Source: Tessaracoccus sp. OH4464_COT-324
GTDB lineage: Bacteria > Actinomycetota > Actinomycetes > Propionibacteriales > Propionibacteriaceae
DNA: 64,000 nucleotides
Assembly (NCBI RefSeq): GCF_003932855.1
Contig: NZ_RQYZ01000007.1
Location: forward strand, 25,867 to 89,866
Direction: 5' to 3'
Positions 37,065 through 48,514 of the stretch are shown piece after piece; positions within the stretch are counted from its first letter, which is position 1; every line of letters begins with the position of its first letter. A model generated the notes under the pieces. It searched no databases, was not told the DNA's origin, and saw only the letters and a list, made by a program, of their open reading frames with translations. A program made the translations under genes and the position numbers.

Positions 37065-38936
37065 ATGCGCAGAAGCATTGCTCTGGCAGCTGCCCTGGTC
37101 CTCGGGCTGGGCGCGCTCGGCAGCCCGCAGGCCCACGCGGACGACACCGTCGAGGTCACGGTGCTGGCCACCACCGACCTGCACGGCAATATCTTCAACT
37201 GGGACTACTTCCGCGACAAGCCGTACAGCGACAAGACCGGCAACCGGATCGGCGTCGCGCACGCCGCGTCCGCAATCAACCAGATCCGGGCGGAGCGCGG
37301 CGCGGAGAAGGTGATCGTCGTGGACAACGGCGACACCATCCAGGGCAGCCCCCTGGCCACCTACTACGCCAAGACCGCGCCCATCACCACCACCGGGGAG
37401 ACCCACCCGATGGCGAAGGCGCTCAACACCATCGGCTACGACGCGGCCAACGTCGGCAACCACGAGTTCAACTACGGCCTCGACTTCCTGGCCAAGTACG
37501 AGGAGCAGCTCGACGCTCCGCTGCTGGGCGCGAACGTCACCAAGCTGTCCACCGGGCTGCCCGCCTACCAGCCTTACCACCTGGAGAAGCGAACCATCGA
37601 CGGCAAGGAGGTCACCGTCGGCTTCCTGGGGCTCACCACGCCCGGCTCGATGGTGTGGGACAGGGCCCACCTCGAAGGCGTCGTACGCATCGAGGACATG
37701 GTCGCCTCCGCGCAGAAGTTCGTGCCGCAGGTGCGCGCCGCCGGGGCCGACCTCGTGGTGGTGCTCAGCCACGCCGGCATCGGGGTGTCGAGCGTCGGCG
37801 GTCTGCCTCCCGAGAACCCGGCCGACGACATAGCCCGCAAGGTGCCCGGCATTGACGCCATCGTCATCGGCCACACCCACAAGGACGCGCCCGAGCATTG
37901 GGAAACCAACGAAACCACCGGCAAGAAAGTGCTGATCTCGCAGGCCCGCTACTGGGGCTCCGGTATCGTCGACCTGCGCTTCGAGCTCACCAGAAACGAC
38001 GGCGGCTGGCAGCTGACCAAGTCGGGTGCGAAGGCGCACTACTCGAAGGACTTCGACGCCGACCCAGCCGTGAGCGCGGCCACGAAGGACGCCCACGAGA
38101 AGACCATCAGCCATGTGAACACGAAGATCGCCACCTCCGACGAGGAGCTGCCCGCGACCGAGTCGCGCTACCGCGACACCCCAATCATTGACTACATCCA
38201 GATGGTGCAGACCGCCACCGTGCAGAAGGCGCTCGCCACCACCGAGCACGCGAACCTGCCCGTGCTCAGCCTGGCCGCGCCCTTCAGCCGCACCGCCATC
38301 TTCCCCAAGGGCGACGTCACCATCCGTGACATGGCGGGCCTGTACATCTACGACAACACCCTGGAGGCCGTGAAACTCACCGGAAGCCAGGTGCGCGACT
38401 TCCTGGAGTACTCGGCGAAGTACTTCGCCGACCTCCCGCCAGGTGCCGCGTTCGATCCCGAAACCATGACGGGCGTGGAGCGCGGCGGCGAACCCGTGCG
38501 CGACTACCACTACGACATCATCTCGGGGCTGCGCTACGAGATCGACCTCGCCAAGCCCGTGGGGCAGCGCATCATCACCCTCCAGATGCCCGACGGCACC
38601 CCCGTCGCCGACGACCAGGAGTTCGTGGTGGCCATCAACAACTACCGGCGCAGCGGCGGCGGCAACTTCCCGCACGTCAGCACCGCGCCCGTGGTGTACA
38701 ACGACCTGCTGGAGATTCGCCAGGAGCTGATCGACTGGGCGATCGCCAAGAAGCGCATCAACAGCGCCGACTTCTTCGTGCGCAACTGGCGCCTCGTCAT
38801 CAACGGCAAGCCGGTGTTTGCCGACGACGTGTGGCCGGACGCCCCGGCGAAACCCGCGCCCAAGCCTGCACCTGCACCTGCACCCGACAAGCCTGGGGCC
38901 AAGCCCAAGCCGAAGCTGCCCAAGACCGGCGCCTGA
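37065..38936 (+). CDS. Secreted 5'-nucleotidase / 2',3'-cyclic phosphodiesterase family protein ending in LPKTG
   Basis: A 623-residue exported metallophosphoesterase. Signal peptide 1-25 (RRSIALAAALVLGLGALG, cleavage near AHA-DD). Metal motifs are TTDLHGN, VDNGDTIQGSPLA, VGNHEFNYG and IGHTHKDAPEHW. The C-terminal substrate domain contains GLYIYDNTLEAVKLTG and NNYRRSGGGNFP. The last 40 residues are Pro/Lys-rich and end with LPKTGA at the stop. This is a sortase-type LPxTG motif with no hydrophobic anchor or basic tail, so normal wall sorting is unlikely. ATG at 37065 follows AAAGGAGC. Confidence 0.9.
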   Translation: MRRSIALAAALVLGLGALGSPQAHADDTVEVTVLATTDLHGNIFNWDYFRDKPYSDKTGNRIGVAHAASAINQIRAERGAEKVIVVDNGDTIQGSPLATYYAKTAPITTTGETHPMAKALNTIGYDAANVGNHEFNYGLDFLAKYEEQLDAPLLGANVTKLSTGLPAYQPYHLEKRTIDGKEVTVGFLGLTTPGSMVWDRAHLEGVVRIEDMVASAQKFVPQVRAAGADLVVVLSHAGIGVSSVGGLPPENPADDIARKVPGIDAIVIGHTHKDAPEHWETNETTGKKVLISQARYWGSGIVDLRFELTRNDGGWQLTKSGAKAHYSKDFDADPAVSAATKDAHEKTISHVNTKIATSDEELPATESRYRDTPIIDYIQMVQTATVQKALATTEHANLPVLSLAAPFSRTAIFPKGDVTIRDMAGLYIYDNTLEAVKLTGSQVRDFLEYSAKYFADLPPGAAFDPETMTGVERGGEPVRDYHYDIISGLRYEIDLAKPVGQRIITLQMPDGTPVADDQEFVVAINNYRRSGGGNFPHVSTAPVVYNDLLEIRQELIDWAIAKKRINSADFFVRNWRLVINGKPVFADDVWPDAPAKPAPKPAPAPAPDKPGAKPKPKLPKTGA

Positions 38937-38959
38937 TTCCCGACCACTAACCAACCGAC

Positions 38960-38998
38960 GAAAGCTGCCTCGGCCCCGGCCGGGGCAGCTTTCCTTTC
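38960..38998 (+). terminator. 5'-nucleotidase terminator
   Basis: A 10-bp perfect stem (GAAAGCTGCC / GGCAGCTTTC) with a GC-rich inner region is followed by CTTTCC. It lies 23 bp past the stop, which also argues against a lost longer C-terminus. Confidence 0.8.
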
Positions 38999-39047
38999 CC
39001 GCTCGCCACACACCACGTCGGGCCGACGCCGGAAGTAGGCTGGGGGC

Positions 39048-39779
39048 ATGAAGACAGCTGTTGTGACCGGCGCCAGCATCGGCATCGGGGAAGCCACCGC
39101 CCGCCAGTTGGCCGCCGACGGGTTCCGTGTCGTGTGCGCGGCGCGCCGCGTGGACCGGGTGGAGGCGCTCGCGCGCGAGATCGGCGGCGTCGCCGCCCCC
39201 TGCGACATCACGGATCCCGACGATGTCGCACGCCTGGCGGAACTGGCCGGCCCGAGCGTCGATGTCCTCGTCAACAACGCCGGCGGCGCGCGCGGGCTGG
39301 AGCCCGTCGTCGAGGCCGACCTCAAGGCGTGGCAGTGGATGTACGACGTGAACGTGCTCGGCACTACCCGGGTGACGAAGGCGCTGTTCCCGGCGCTTAA
39401 AGCAGCCGGAGGCGCCATCATCTTCGTCACCTCCGTCGCCGCGGAGGCGGGCTACGAGGGCGGCGCGGGCTACTGCGGCGTCAAGGCGGCGGAGCGCGCG
39501 CTGGTGGAGTCGATGCGCCTGGAGCTCTACGACCAGCAGGTGCGCGTGATGGAGATCTGCCCGGGGATGGTGGCCACCGAGGAGTTCTCGCTGCAGCGCT
39601 TCGGCGGCGACCGCGCCCGCGCCGACGCGGTGTACGCCGGGGTGGCGCAGCCGCTGACGGCCGACGACGTGGCGAGCGTGATCTCGTTCATGGCCACCCG
39701 CCCGCCCCACGTCAGCATCGACCAGCTGACCCTGCGGCCGCAGGCCCAGGCCAAGCACAAAGTGCACCGGGTGCCCTGA
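39048..39779 (+). CDS. SDR family NAD(P)-dependent oxidoreductase
   Basis: A 243-residue classical short-chain dehydrogenase. Cofactor motif TGASIGIG, then VLVNNAGG, the catalytic Ser in VTSVAAE, and Tyr/Lys in YCGVK (YxxxK). CAARRVDRVEAL after strand 2 has Arg residues, which favours NADP. The substrate is unknown. It resembles YdfG-type 3-hydroxy acid dehydrogenases. ATG at 39048. It is the last gene before the defence island. Confidence 0.9.
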   Translation: MKTAVVTGASIGIGEATARQLAADGFRVVCAARRVDRVEALAREIGGVAAPCDITDPDDVARLAELAGPSVDVLVNNAGGARGLEPVVEADLKAWQWMYDVNVLGTTRVTKALFPALKAAGGAIIFVTSVAAEAGYEGGAGYCGVKAAERALVESMRLELYDQQVRVMEICPGMVATEEFSLQRFGGDRARADAVYAGVAQPLTADDVASVISFMATRPPHVSIDQLTLRPQAQAKHKVHRVP

Positions 39780-39792
39780 CCGGGACGGCTGC

Positions 39793-39842
39793 GGAAACCG
39801 TGTCGGGCTGCGACGCGACGGCCTCGGGGCGGCCCGGTTTCC
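39793..39842. terminator. Hairpin between SDR and res genes
   Basis: GGAAACC and GGTTTCC flank an inner GC-rich region between two convergent genes. The 7-bp outer stem could terminate either transcript. Confidence 0.5.
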
Positions 39843-39852
39843 GGCCGGGGCG

Positions 39853-42800
39853 CTACGCGGTGACGAGCTGCATGAGTTCGGTGTAGCTGCTCACAACGTC
39901 GTACTTCACGTTCTCGCCGTTCTTGGCGCTGAGGGAGCGGAAGAACCTGCGCGCACACTCGATCTTGGCGTCCTCGATCCCTCTGAGCTGCAGGGTCGAC
40001 AGGGAGCCTTTGGTTTCGGCGACGAAGTACACGTGTTTGACGCTTCCGTCGGTGAAGGCGATAGCCCAGTCGGGGTTGTAGTCCCCCACCGGGGTTGGGA
40101 TGAAGAAGCCGCGCGGAAGCTTGGCGTAGACCGCCACCTCATGGCTGCTGTCCAGTTCTGTGACGAAATCACGCTCCGTCGTCGAGTCGGTGATCACGTA
40201 GTCGTAGATGTGTTTGCGCAACTTTTCCCCGGCCTTGGTGAAATCCTGGGCGGTCTGGTTCTCCGTGAAGATTGCCGAGTCGAAGCGCTCTTCGAGGGCG
40301 TCGTAGGTGAGATGCTCGACGATGACCGTCGCCTTCTGCTCGTTGATGAGCCGGGCGGCCTCCGTGATGAATTGTTCGGGGTTCTGCCGGAACTTCGCGA
40401 AGGTACACGGCATGATTTCGGTAAGGATGGCGGCGACGGTGCGTCGGAGCAATTGGGTCTTCGCGCTGATCTCACCCAGCAGGTCGTACTTCACCTGGGA
40501 GCCTGCGCTGACGGTCTCGGTGTGAGTGCGGGTGTTCTGCACGGAAAATCCTGTGCCCTGCGCGAGATCCTCGACCCCCAGCTGCTCGCGCTGCTCTCCC
40601 GCCTGGACGACGTACTGCAAGGGCGCGACGTGGAGGTGCCGGTTCAGATGGTGGACGGCTTTCCGGATCAGCTCCGCGGAGTCGAACTCCACCTGGTATA
40701 CGGCCTTGTGGTTGATCCTCGCCCACAGCTCCTGGAACTCCTTGCGGGCGAAGTTGGCCTCGTTGAGCGGGATCTTCTTCGGTTTGCGGTCGTCGGCGAA
40801 GTCCGGCAGGTCGAGGTAGAGACTGTCAATGAGCGGCCACACGAAGTCGATGATTGGCTTCAACGCCTCTGAGGTCGGCGCGGCGAGGGTTCCGCTCTCC
40901 CTGGCCTGGCGGTAGGCCTCGGAGATGGTGTCGTCGTCGTTGAGATAGTCGTTGCGCACCAGGTACTTGTACAGCGCTCTGGCCTGGGTTTTGTCAATGG
41001 TCTGCTTCCCGCCAGGGGTGTGGATGGTCTTGCCTTCGAAGTACTGGTCGCTGGCTCGCCTCGGCCGAGCGGTGAGCGATTCGCGGATCTCCTCCTGGAG
41101 GCCTTTCACGAAGTCGGTGTAGGACTCGTCGGTGACGACGGTGAGCTGATTGATCTCGTGCACCGTGACGGGGTTGTCCATGCGCTCGCCGTGCTGATTC
41201 ACAGCAAGTCTGAGCCCGCGTCCGATCTCCTGGCGGCGGGAGATGGTGTTGTCGCTCTTCTTCAGCATCCCCATAACGAAGACGTTGGGATTGTCCCACC
41301 CCTCCCGCAACGCCGAGTGGGAGAAGAGGAACCGCACCGGTTCCTCAAGGGAGAGCAGGCGTTCCTTGTCCCTGAGGATGAGGTCGTAGGCTTCTGTGTC
41401 CGTGGACTGTCCCTTGTCGTCGCCGCGTCCGGAGACCTTGCCGTCGATCAGGCGTTTGTTCTTGTCGATGGAGAAGTAGCCTCGGTGCACCTGCGTCACG
41501 TCATCGCGTTGCAGGTAGGCCCGGTATCGTGCCGCAGGTCCTTCATAAGGCAGTTCGTCGAGCAGCTCTCCGCGGATGGCGGCGTATTCTTCCTCGAACA
41601 TCCGGGCGTAGTCGCCCAGCGTGTCCTCGCGGCTGTAGTCGCGGTACTTCGCCACGGAGTCGATGAAGAACAGGGAGAGCACCTTGACGCCCTGGCTGAA
41701 CAGTTCGCGTTCTTTGGCCAGGTGGGATCGGATCACCTCCCGAATCTGGATGCGCCGTTTGGCGTCCTCGGTGACGTCGCGGTCGGCCAGTTGACCAGCG
41801 GCCACGACGTCGCCGTTGCTGAGTTCGATAATGTCCCGGGTGGCGTCAATGTCGGTGACGAGGAGCCCCCTGTACGCTTCCAGTCCGTTGGAGGCCGCGT
41901 GAAGGTTGGTGCCGTGGTCGAGCCATCTGGTCTGCCGCTTGATGCCAGTTTTGGTCTGGACCTCGATCTCCGCTCTGGCGCGCGGCTTGGCTCCCTTCCG
42001 AACCTCAATCGCATCGAGGTAGAGGTAGGCGTTGGTTCCGACCAGCCCTTTGACGGCGATGCCGCGCACCGCGATCTTCTTCACCAACTTCTGGTTGTAG
42101 GCATCCACCGCGTCCAACCGGTGGACCTTGGTGTGCTCCTTCTTGTGGGTGGCCGAGTAGCGCAGCGCCAGGAGAGCGTTGAATCTCGCCAGGGCCTGGA
42201 GGGATTTGTCCGCACCGATCTTCTGCGGCTCGTCGATGATGACGACAGGCCGGTTGGCGCTGATGACGTCGATGGGTCGACGCGACTGGAAGTCATCGAG
42301 CTCGTCGTAGATGCGGCGCTGGTCCTTGCCGGTGGCATTGAAGGCCTGGATGTTGATGATCATCACCTGCACCCCGGCATCCGAGCTGAAGCGCTCCAGT
42401 TCGTGCAGCTGGGAGGAGTTGTAGATGAAGGAGCGGGCCTTGGTGCCGTAGTGCTGTTGGAAGTGCTCAGCGGTCACGTCGAAAGTCTTCTTCACCCCCT
42501 CCCGGATGGCGACCGACGGCACCACGACGATGTACTTCGACCAGCCGTAGCGCTTGTGCAGCTCCATGATGGTCTTGATGTAGACGTAGGTCTTGCCGGT
42601 GCCGGTTTCCATCTCGACATCCAGGTTCGGGGCGCCCGGAGCGGCCTTGCTGGAAACCATCCCGGCGGACAACGGCAGGTTCCGGGAGCGCTGCACCGCG
42701 TGGATGTTTTCCAGCAGCTGGGCCTCTGACAGGGCGATCTCAGCGTTGCGCAGCCCCGCGTCCATCTCCAGCAATGATCCCTGCGCACCTGCTGCCCGTC

Positions 42801-42912
42801 CGGGGTCGATCCGGTAAGAGATGCCGTCGTGCTTCGGCTGGCCCGCGAAAACGTCCACGACCGCATCGACGGCCTCGCTCTGGTACTGCTGAACCTTGAA
42901 CTGGAGCTTCAT
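39853..42912 (-). CDS. Type III restriction enzyme Res subunit (helicase-nuclease)
   Basis: A 1019-residue superfamily 2 helicase of the type III Res kind. Residues 101-108 hold Walker A (METGTGKT), and the DExx box appears as VIIDEPQ near 225. SATHKKEH is motif III-like. Motif V/VI is LFSHSALREGWDNPNVF and SRRQEIGRGLRLAVN. The C-terminal nuclease has the PD-(D/E)xK pattern: NPDWAIAF followed by FVAETKGS. It is predicted to cleave DNA with a Mod partner after ATP-driven communication between sites. ATG at 42912 follows GAAAGAGGTG. It lies 120 bp downstream of the AlbA_2 gene, all on one strand with two mod genes. Confidence 0.92.
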   Translation of the reverse strand: MKLQFKVQQYQSEAVDAVVDVFAGQPKHDGISYRIDPGRAAGAQGSLLEMDAGLRNAEIALSEAQLLENIHAVQRSRNLPLSAGMVSSKAAPGAPNLDVEMETGTGKTYVYIKTIMELHKRYGWSKYIVVVPSVAIREGVKKTFDVTAEHFQQHYGTKARSFIYNSSQLHELERFSSDAGVQVMIINIQAFNATGKDQRRIYDELDDFQSRRPIDVISANRPVVIIDEPQKIGADKSLQALARFNALLALRYSATHKKEHTKVHRLDAVDAYNQKLVKKIAVRGIAVKGLVGTNAYLYLDAIEVRKGAKPRARAEIEVQTKTGIKRQTRWLDHGTNLHAASNGLEAYRGLLVTDIDATRDIIELSNGDVVAAGQLADRDVTEDAKRRIQIREVIRSHLAKERELFSQGVKVLSLFFIDSVAKYRDYSREDTLGDYARMFEEEYAAIRGELLDELPYEGPAARYRAYLQRDDVTQVHRGYFSIDKNKRLIDGKVSGRGDDKGQSTDTEAYDLILRDKERLLSLEEPVRFLFSHSALREGWDNPNVFVMGMLKKSDNTISRRQEIGRGLRLAVNQHGERMDNPVTVHEINQLTVVTDESYTDFVKGLQEEIRESLTARPRRASDQYFEGKTIHTPGGKQTIDKTQARALYKYLVRNDYLNDDDTISEAYRQARESGTLAAPTSEALKPIIDFVWPLIDSLYLDLPDFADDRKPKKIPLNEANFARKEFQELWARINHKAVYQVEFDSAELIRKAVHHLNRHLHVAPLQYVVQAGEQREQLGVEDLAQGTGFSVQNTRTHTETVSAGSQVKYDLLGEISAKTQLLRRTVAAILTEIMPCTFAKFRQNPEQFITEAARLINEQKATVIVEHLTYDALEERFDSAIFTENQTAQDFTKAGEKLRKHIYDYVITDSTTERDFVTELDSSHEVAVYAKLPRGFFIPTPVGDYNPDWAIAFTDGSVKHVYFVAETKGSLSTLQLRGIEDAKIECARRFFRSLSAKNGENVKYDVVSSYTELMQLVTA

Positions 42913-43032
42913 CACACCTCTTTCTTTCTGCACCGCCCCCTACTCTAAAAAAGCCTGAATCCCGCTGACAAGGAGTTTTCCTCCTCGAAGGGACCTCTTC
43001 CTTTCATACCTTGCACCCGTCCACCACCAGAT

Positions 43033-44691
43033 TTATGAAAGCTTCCATCGCGGCTGGGCCCGAGTGCCTGCGTTGACGATGGAGCCCTCGCGACGAAGCT
43101 TGGCGAGCAGGTTGGAGACCTTGACCTCCTTCTGCCTGACGGAGAGCACCTCAGGCAGCAGTGGCAGCAGCAACATGTCGATCTCCTGGCGGGTTGCACT
43201 CCCATTGCGCTTCAGATAGTCCCTGACCAAGGTCGCGTAGTGCGCATCCGTCTGTGGGCGCGTGCGCACGTAGTCCGCCAGCCGCCCACTGGCACTCGCG
43301 ATCTCACCCGAAACCCGCACGTGAGGTTTGCGCCCTTCGACCAGCTTGGCTTTGCGGAGGTGAGTCATGGCTTCTGGGCTGATGGGCAGCCGCTTCTGCA
43401 CCCGATCCAGTGCCAGCACATCCTCCAAGGGCAGGTCGGTGCGCACCATGAGCAGCTGGCTGAAGGCGGTGTCGATGACCGCTCCGGGGATGGTGAGCCG
43501 AACCTCTCCCGGTGTGCTGAGGTCGTGATCCGGGAGCGGGAGGAAGCGACGGATCTGGTCCCGGGCCATCCGATGAATGCCGTATCCCATGTGGTCAATG
43601 AGGTTCAGCTCGGTCATCGCCTCGACGAGGAACGGGTTGCGGTAACGCTGCGGGCTGCGTTCACCGAGCACGTAGTCCTCCGGGCTGCCGTCGTAGAAGT
43701 TTCCGAGGCTGCTGAAGACCACCTTGTCGGGGTGCTCCGTGACGAGGATTCGGCCGCGCTGGGTGTAGTCCTGATGCGCGATGCAGTTGTACAGTGCCTC
43801 CAGCAGGCTGCGTTCGTCGTACTTGCTGACCTCCCGGTAGATGAGTTCATCGGGCGGCATGAGCCGCAGCTGGACGTTGCGGATGCGGCTGGCCAACGCG
43901 CTGGCGGCCAGGAGGAACGGCGGATGGAAATGCTCGTAGGCCTGCTGCTCCCCCACCAGTTTCCAGGTCAGTTCGGCCGGATGCGGGGTGAGCAGGTGTG
44001 TGGAGGTGTCAGCACCGAGCAGCAACAGGGCGGCCTTGGTGATGCGTCCGTCACGGGTGAGTCTGGCCCTGGCCAGGAAGGTGGCGTCATCCCACGCCTC
44101 GATCTCTGAGGCCGGGATGCGCGGGGCATGCCGTTCCGCGAACCCTTGGCGTGCTCTCGCCAGGGCCGCCGGGTCGAGGTGCCGCAGCGTCGCCTCGGGA
44201 ACGACGACGGCGGTCCAGTCAGCGTCGATGGTCTGCCGCCTGATCTCGTCCAGCTTGTCCAAGGACAGCGGGACGAGACTCTCCCCCGCCCGGGCCCGAT
44301 AGGTGCCCTTCCAGGAGATCGGGATGCCTCGGGGAGCCGCGGGGACCTCCATCATCACGACGCGGCGCCCCTCGTGGACGACCTCGTGAATCTCCCGAAT
44401 GGTGAGGCCTTGGTCGATCGACTGGTGGATGTGCTGCTTCAGGGCCTGTCGCTGCTGGGCATCCACCAGATGGGTGGTCCCCAGCACCTGCCGGTCGTTC
44501 GAGACCCCGAAGACGAGCCATCCAGAGCTCAGCCCCCGCAGGTTGGCCTCGTTGCTCAGCGCGGAGACGTACTCGCCGGTTCGATCCACGGAGAACTGCC
44601 GTGCGGCTTCCTTGAACTCGACGACCTCGTTCTCCCATCCAGCAAGCAGCCGCTCCAGCAGATCGGTGAGGGGGTCAGTCATGACAGCCAT
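43033..44691 (-). CDS. AlbA_2/Schlafen-like ATP-binding protein
   Basis: A 552-residue protein. Residues 15-150 form an AlbA_2 (Schlafen-type) domain: NEVVEFKEAARQF and GLSSGWLVFGVSNDRQVLG. A HATPase_c_4-like GHKL region follows: LEALYNCIAHQDYTQRG, then SLGNFYDGSPEDY. The last 130 residues are helical and probably winged-helix. Such proteins are common between mod and res genes of type III-like systems, where their role is unproven. The start at 44691 is 4 bp after the upstream mod stop; MTDPL at 44682 is an alternative. Confidence 0.82.
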   Translation of the reverse strand: MAVMTDPLTDLLERLLAGWENEVVEFKEAARQFSVDRTGEYVSALSNEANLRGLSSGWLVFGVSNDRQVLGTTHLVDAQQRQALKQHIHQSIDQGLTIREIHEVVHEGRRVVMMEVPAAPRGIPISWKGTYRARAGESLVPLSLDKLDEIRRQTIDADWTAVVVPEATLRHLDPAALARARQGFAERHAPRIPASEIEAWDDATFLARARLTRDGRITKAALLLLGADTSTHLLTPHPAELTWKLVGEQQAYEHFHPPFLLAASALASRIRNVQLRLMPPDELIYREVSKYDERSLLEALYNCIAHQDYTQRGRILVTEHPDKVVFSSLGNFYDGSPEDYVLGERSPQRYRNPFLVEAMTELNLIDHMGYGIHRMARDQIRRFLPLPDHDLSTPGEVRLTIPGAVIDTAFSQLLMVRTDLPLEDVLALDRVQKRLPISPEAMTHLRKAKLVEGRKPHVRVSGEIASASGRLADYVRTRPQTDAHYATLVRDYLKRNGSATRQEIDMLLLPLLPEVLSVRQKEVKVSNLLAKLRREGSIVNAGTRAQPRWKLS

Positions 44692-44695
44692 GATC

Positions 44696-46558
44696 TCAGA
44701 TGGTCCGCACCTCGGTGCCGGGTGACAGCTCACGGAAGACCTGCTCCGCGTTGATCCGGGCCGCATCCGAAGCGAAAGCGTCATCCCGGAAGACCGCCCG
44801 CTGCGGTCCCCGCTCCGCGATAGCCCGGACCACCTCCGGCGTCACCGCATCCTCGAAGCAGGCGAGCAGCGCTCCGTCATCGACGTCGAATACCTCCCGG
44901 CCGTCCACCTCGTCCCGGGTAATCGGCAGCGAGAGCTCCAAACCCCAGTCGAGGATCACTTGGAACAGCAAGTCCTCGGCGGTTCGATCAGGCTTGATGC
45001 TGGGAGCCAAACCTGTCAACTCGGCTTGCCCCACCTCTTCGCCAGAGCAAAAAACTTGTCGCATCGAAGTGGAGTCCACTCGAAAAGAGCGGAACCCCAG
45101 ATCCACCTTCCCCTCCTTCAATCTGGCAGCTGCCCTACGGAGCCGTTCGAGAGAAATCGAAGAAAGCGAACGATTCCCCACAACACCACCCGACTTGCCC
45201 GAACCTGATCCAGGAATTTGAACCATCAGAAAGCGTCGATCTCCGCCATCTTTAAAATTGGCGCGGAAAACAGCATCACCCATCGAAGAAGACCCCGCGA
45301 AGAAATCCAACACGATATCACCTCGAGCAGGAGCAGTAGCTATTTCAAGAATCCTAAGCATGAGGCGAGTGGGCTTAGGTGCATCGAAAACATGCGGAGC
45401 GCCAAACAAATCATTGAGTTCGGCCGCGCCCTCTTCATTACTTCCGACCTCAGAAAAATCCCAGTAAGTTGGAACCGCTTGACCATTCGACTCGCTCAAG
45501 AATTTCTTGACTCTGGGCACGCCATCCCCATTCTTCCCAAACCAGATACGCCCATCCTCAAGAAGAGATCGAAAAGTCCCCTCTGACACTCCCCACGCCC
45601 TCCCCGCAGGAGGACCCACCACGCGCCCACTAGGCAACTTCACCTCGAAGTACTGTTCTTTGGTTGCCCGACCAGTCATTCCAGTCATATCAACCGAAAC
45701 CCACGGCCCCCTCGGATCATCATCATGGTTAACATAATCTGCAACTCGCGCAGCGCTGAGCGACATCCTGCCTAAGGCTTCTTTTACATACGCACCATTG
45801 CGCACATAACACAAAATGTAGTCATGCACTGAACCAATGCTGGACCGAGCATCAGGAGAAGCCTTTTTCCTCCAAACCACTGCCCCCACAAAAGCCTTTT
45901 CACCGAAAACTTCATCCAACAAGCGCCTCAGGTTATCTCGTTCATGATCGTCAACTGAAACAAACAAAACCCCCCGGTCAGAAAGCAGCGAACGCGCCAG
46001 CTTCAAGCGTGGGTACATCATGCTGAGCCAGTCTGAATGATAGCGACCACTTGCTTCGCTGTTGGCCACCAGTCGCCCACCCAGCTCATCGGCCTGTCCC
46101 GAGCGAGCCAAGTACTCGTCGACCGTCTCCGCAAAGTCATCCTCATAGATGAAGTCGTTGCCTGTGTTGTAGGGCGGGTCGATGTAGATGAGCTTGACCT
46201 TGCCGAGGTAGGACTCCTGGAGGAGCTTCAGCGCATCGAGGTTGTCTCCTTCGATGAAGATGTTCTTCGTGGTGTCGAAGTCCACCGACTCCTCTCGGAC
46301 CGGGCGCAGGGTCTTGGCGATCGGGGCGTTGGCGGCGAGAGCCGCGGCTCGTTTGCCCGGCCAGTCCAGCCGGTAGCGTTCTTGTGGGCCTTCCACGATG
46401 TGGTCGGAGAGTTCCTGGCGCAACAGGTCGAAGTCGATGGCGGTGGTCACGTTGCCGTCCTTGTCACGGGTTTCCGTGACCACGGTTGGGAAGAGCTCCG
46501 CGATCTTTTCGACGTTGCGGGCCACCAGATCGGGCGAGTGCATGATGCGTTTCTCCAT
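44696..46558 (-). CDS. Type III-style DNA methyltransferase Mod1 (beta class)
   Basis: A 620-residue adenine-N6-type methyltransferase. Motif IV DPPYNTG is at 127-133, and the SAM-binding motif I (LDFFAGSSSMGDA) follows near residue 418, the beta-class order of Mod proteins. The region between, about 215-400, is the target-recognition part. Its DNA is clearly more AT-rich than the flanks (about 45100-46000), which suggests exchange of specificity segments. N- and C-terminal thirds are closely related to the tandem copy upstream. ATG at 46558 follows GGTGAGG. It is translationally close to the AlbA_2 gene. Confidence 0.92.
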   Translation of the reverse strand: MEKRIMHSPDLVARNVEKIAELFPTVVTETRDKDGNVTTAIDFDLLRQELSDHIVEGPQERYRLDWPGKRAAALAANAPIAKTLRPVREESVDFDTTKNIFIEGDNLDALKLLQESYLGKVKLIYIDPPYNTGNDFIYEDDFAETVDEYLARSGQADELGGRLVANSEASGRYHSDWLSMMYPRLKLARSLLSDRGVLFVSVDDHERDNLRRLLDEVFGEKAFVGAVVWRKKASPDARSSIGSVHDYILCYVRNGAYVKEALGRMSLSAARVADYVNHDDDPRGPWVSVDMTGMTGRATKEQYFEVKLPSGRVVGPPAGRAWGVSEGTFRSLLEDGRIWFGKNGDGVPRVKKFLSESNGQAVPTYWDFSEVGSNEEGAAELNDLFGAPHVFDAPKPTRLMLRILEIATAPARGDIVLDFFAGSSSMGDAVFRANFKDGGDRRFLMVQIPGSGSGKSGGVVGNRSLSSISLERLRRAAARLKEGKVDLGFRSFRVDSTSMRQVFCSGEEVGQAELTGLAPSIKPDRTAEDLLFQVILDWGLELSLPITRDEVDGREVFDVDDGALLACFEDAVTPEVVRAIAERGPQRAVFRDDAFASDAARINAEQVFRELSPGTEVRTI

Positions 46559-46607
46559 CACGCCTCACCCGCCATGGCGCGCCGACCCGGTTCACAGGGT
46601 CCTGACC

Positions 46608-48512
<1,905 letters not shown>

Positions 48513-48514
48513 GG

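Noticed and set aside
38937..39000. A frameshift hiding the membrane anchor after LPKTG
   Set aside because: None of the forward frames gives a hydrophobic stretch, and a strong terminator begins 23 bp after the stop.
37026..39767. A 913-codon open frame on the minus strand opposite the 5'-nucleotidase and SDR genes
   Set aside because: Its protein is low-complexity Gly/Val/His/Asp-rich, typical of the antisense of GC-rich genes, and the plus strand carries two clear enzyme families.
39779..39853. Attachment site or integrase at the left edge of the defence island
   Set aside because: Only a terminator-like hairpin is present. No tRNA, direct repeat or recombinase gene was found at either edge.
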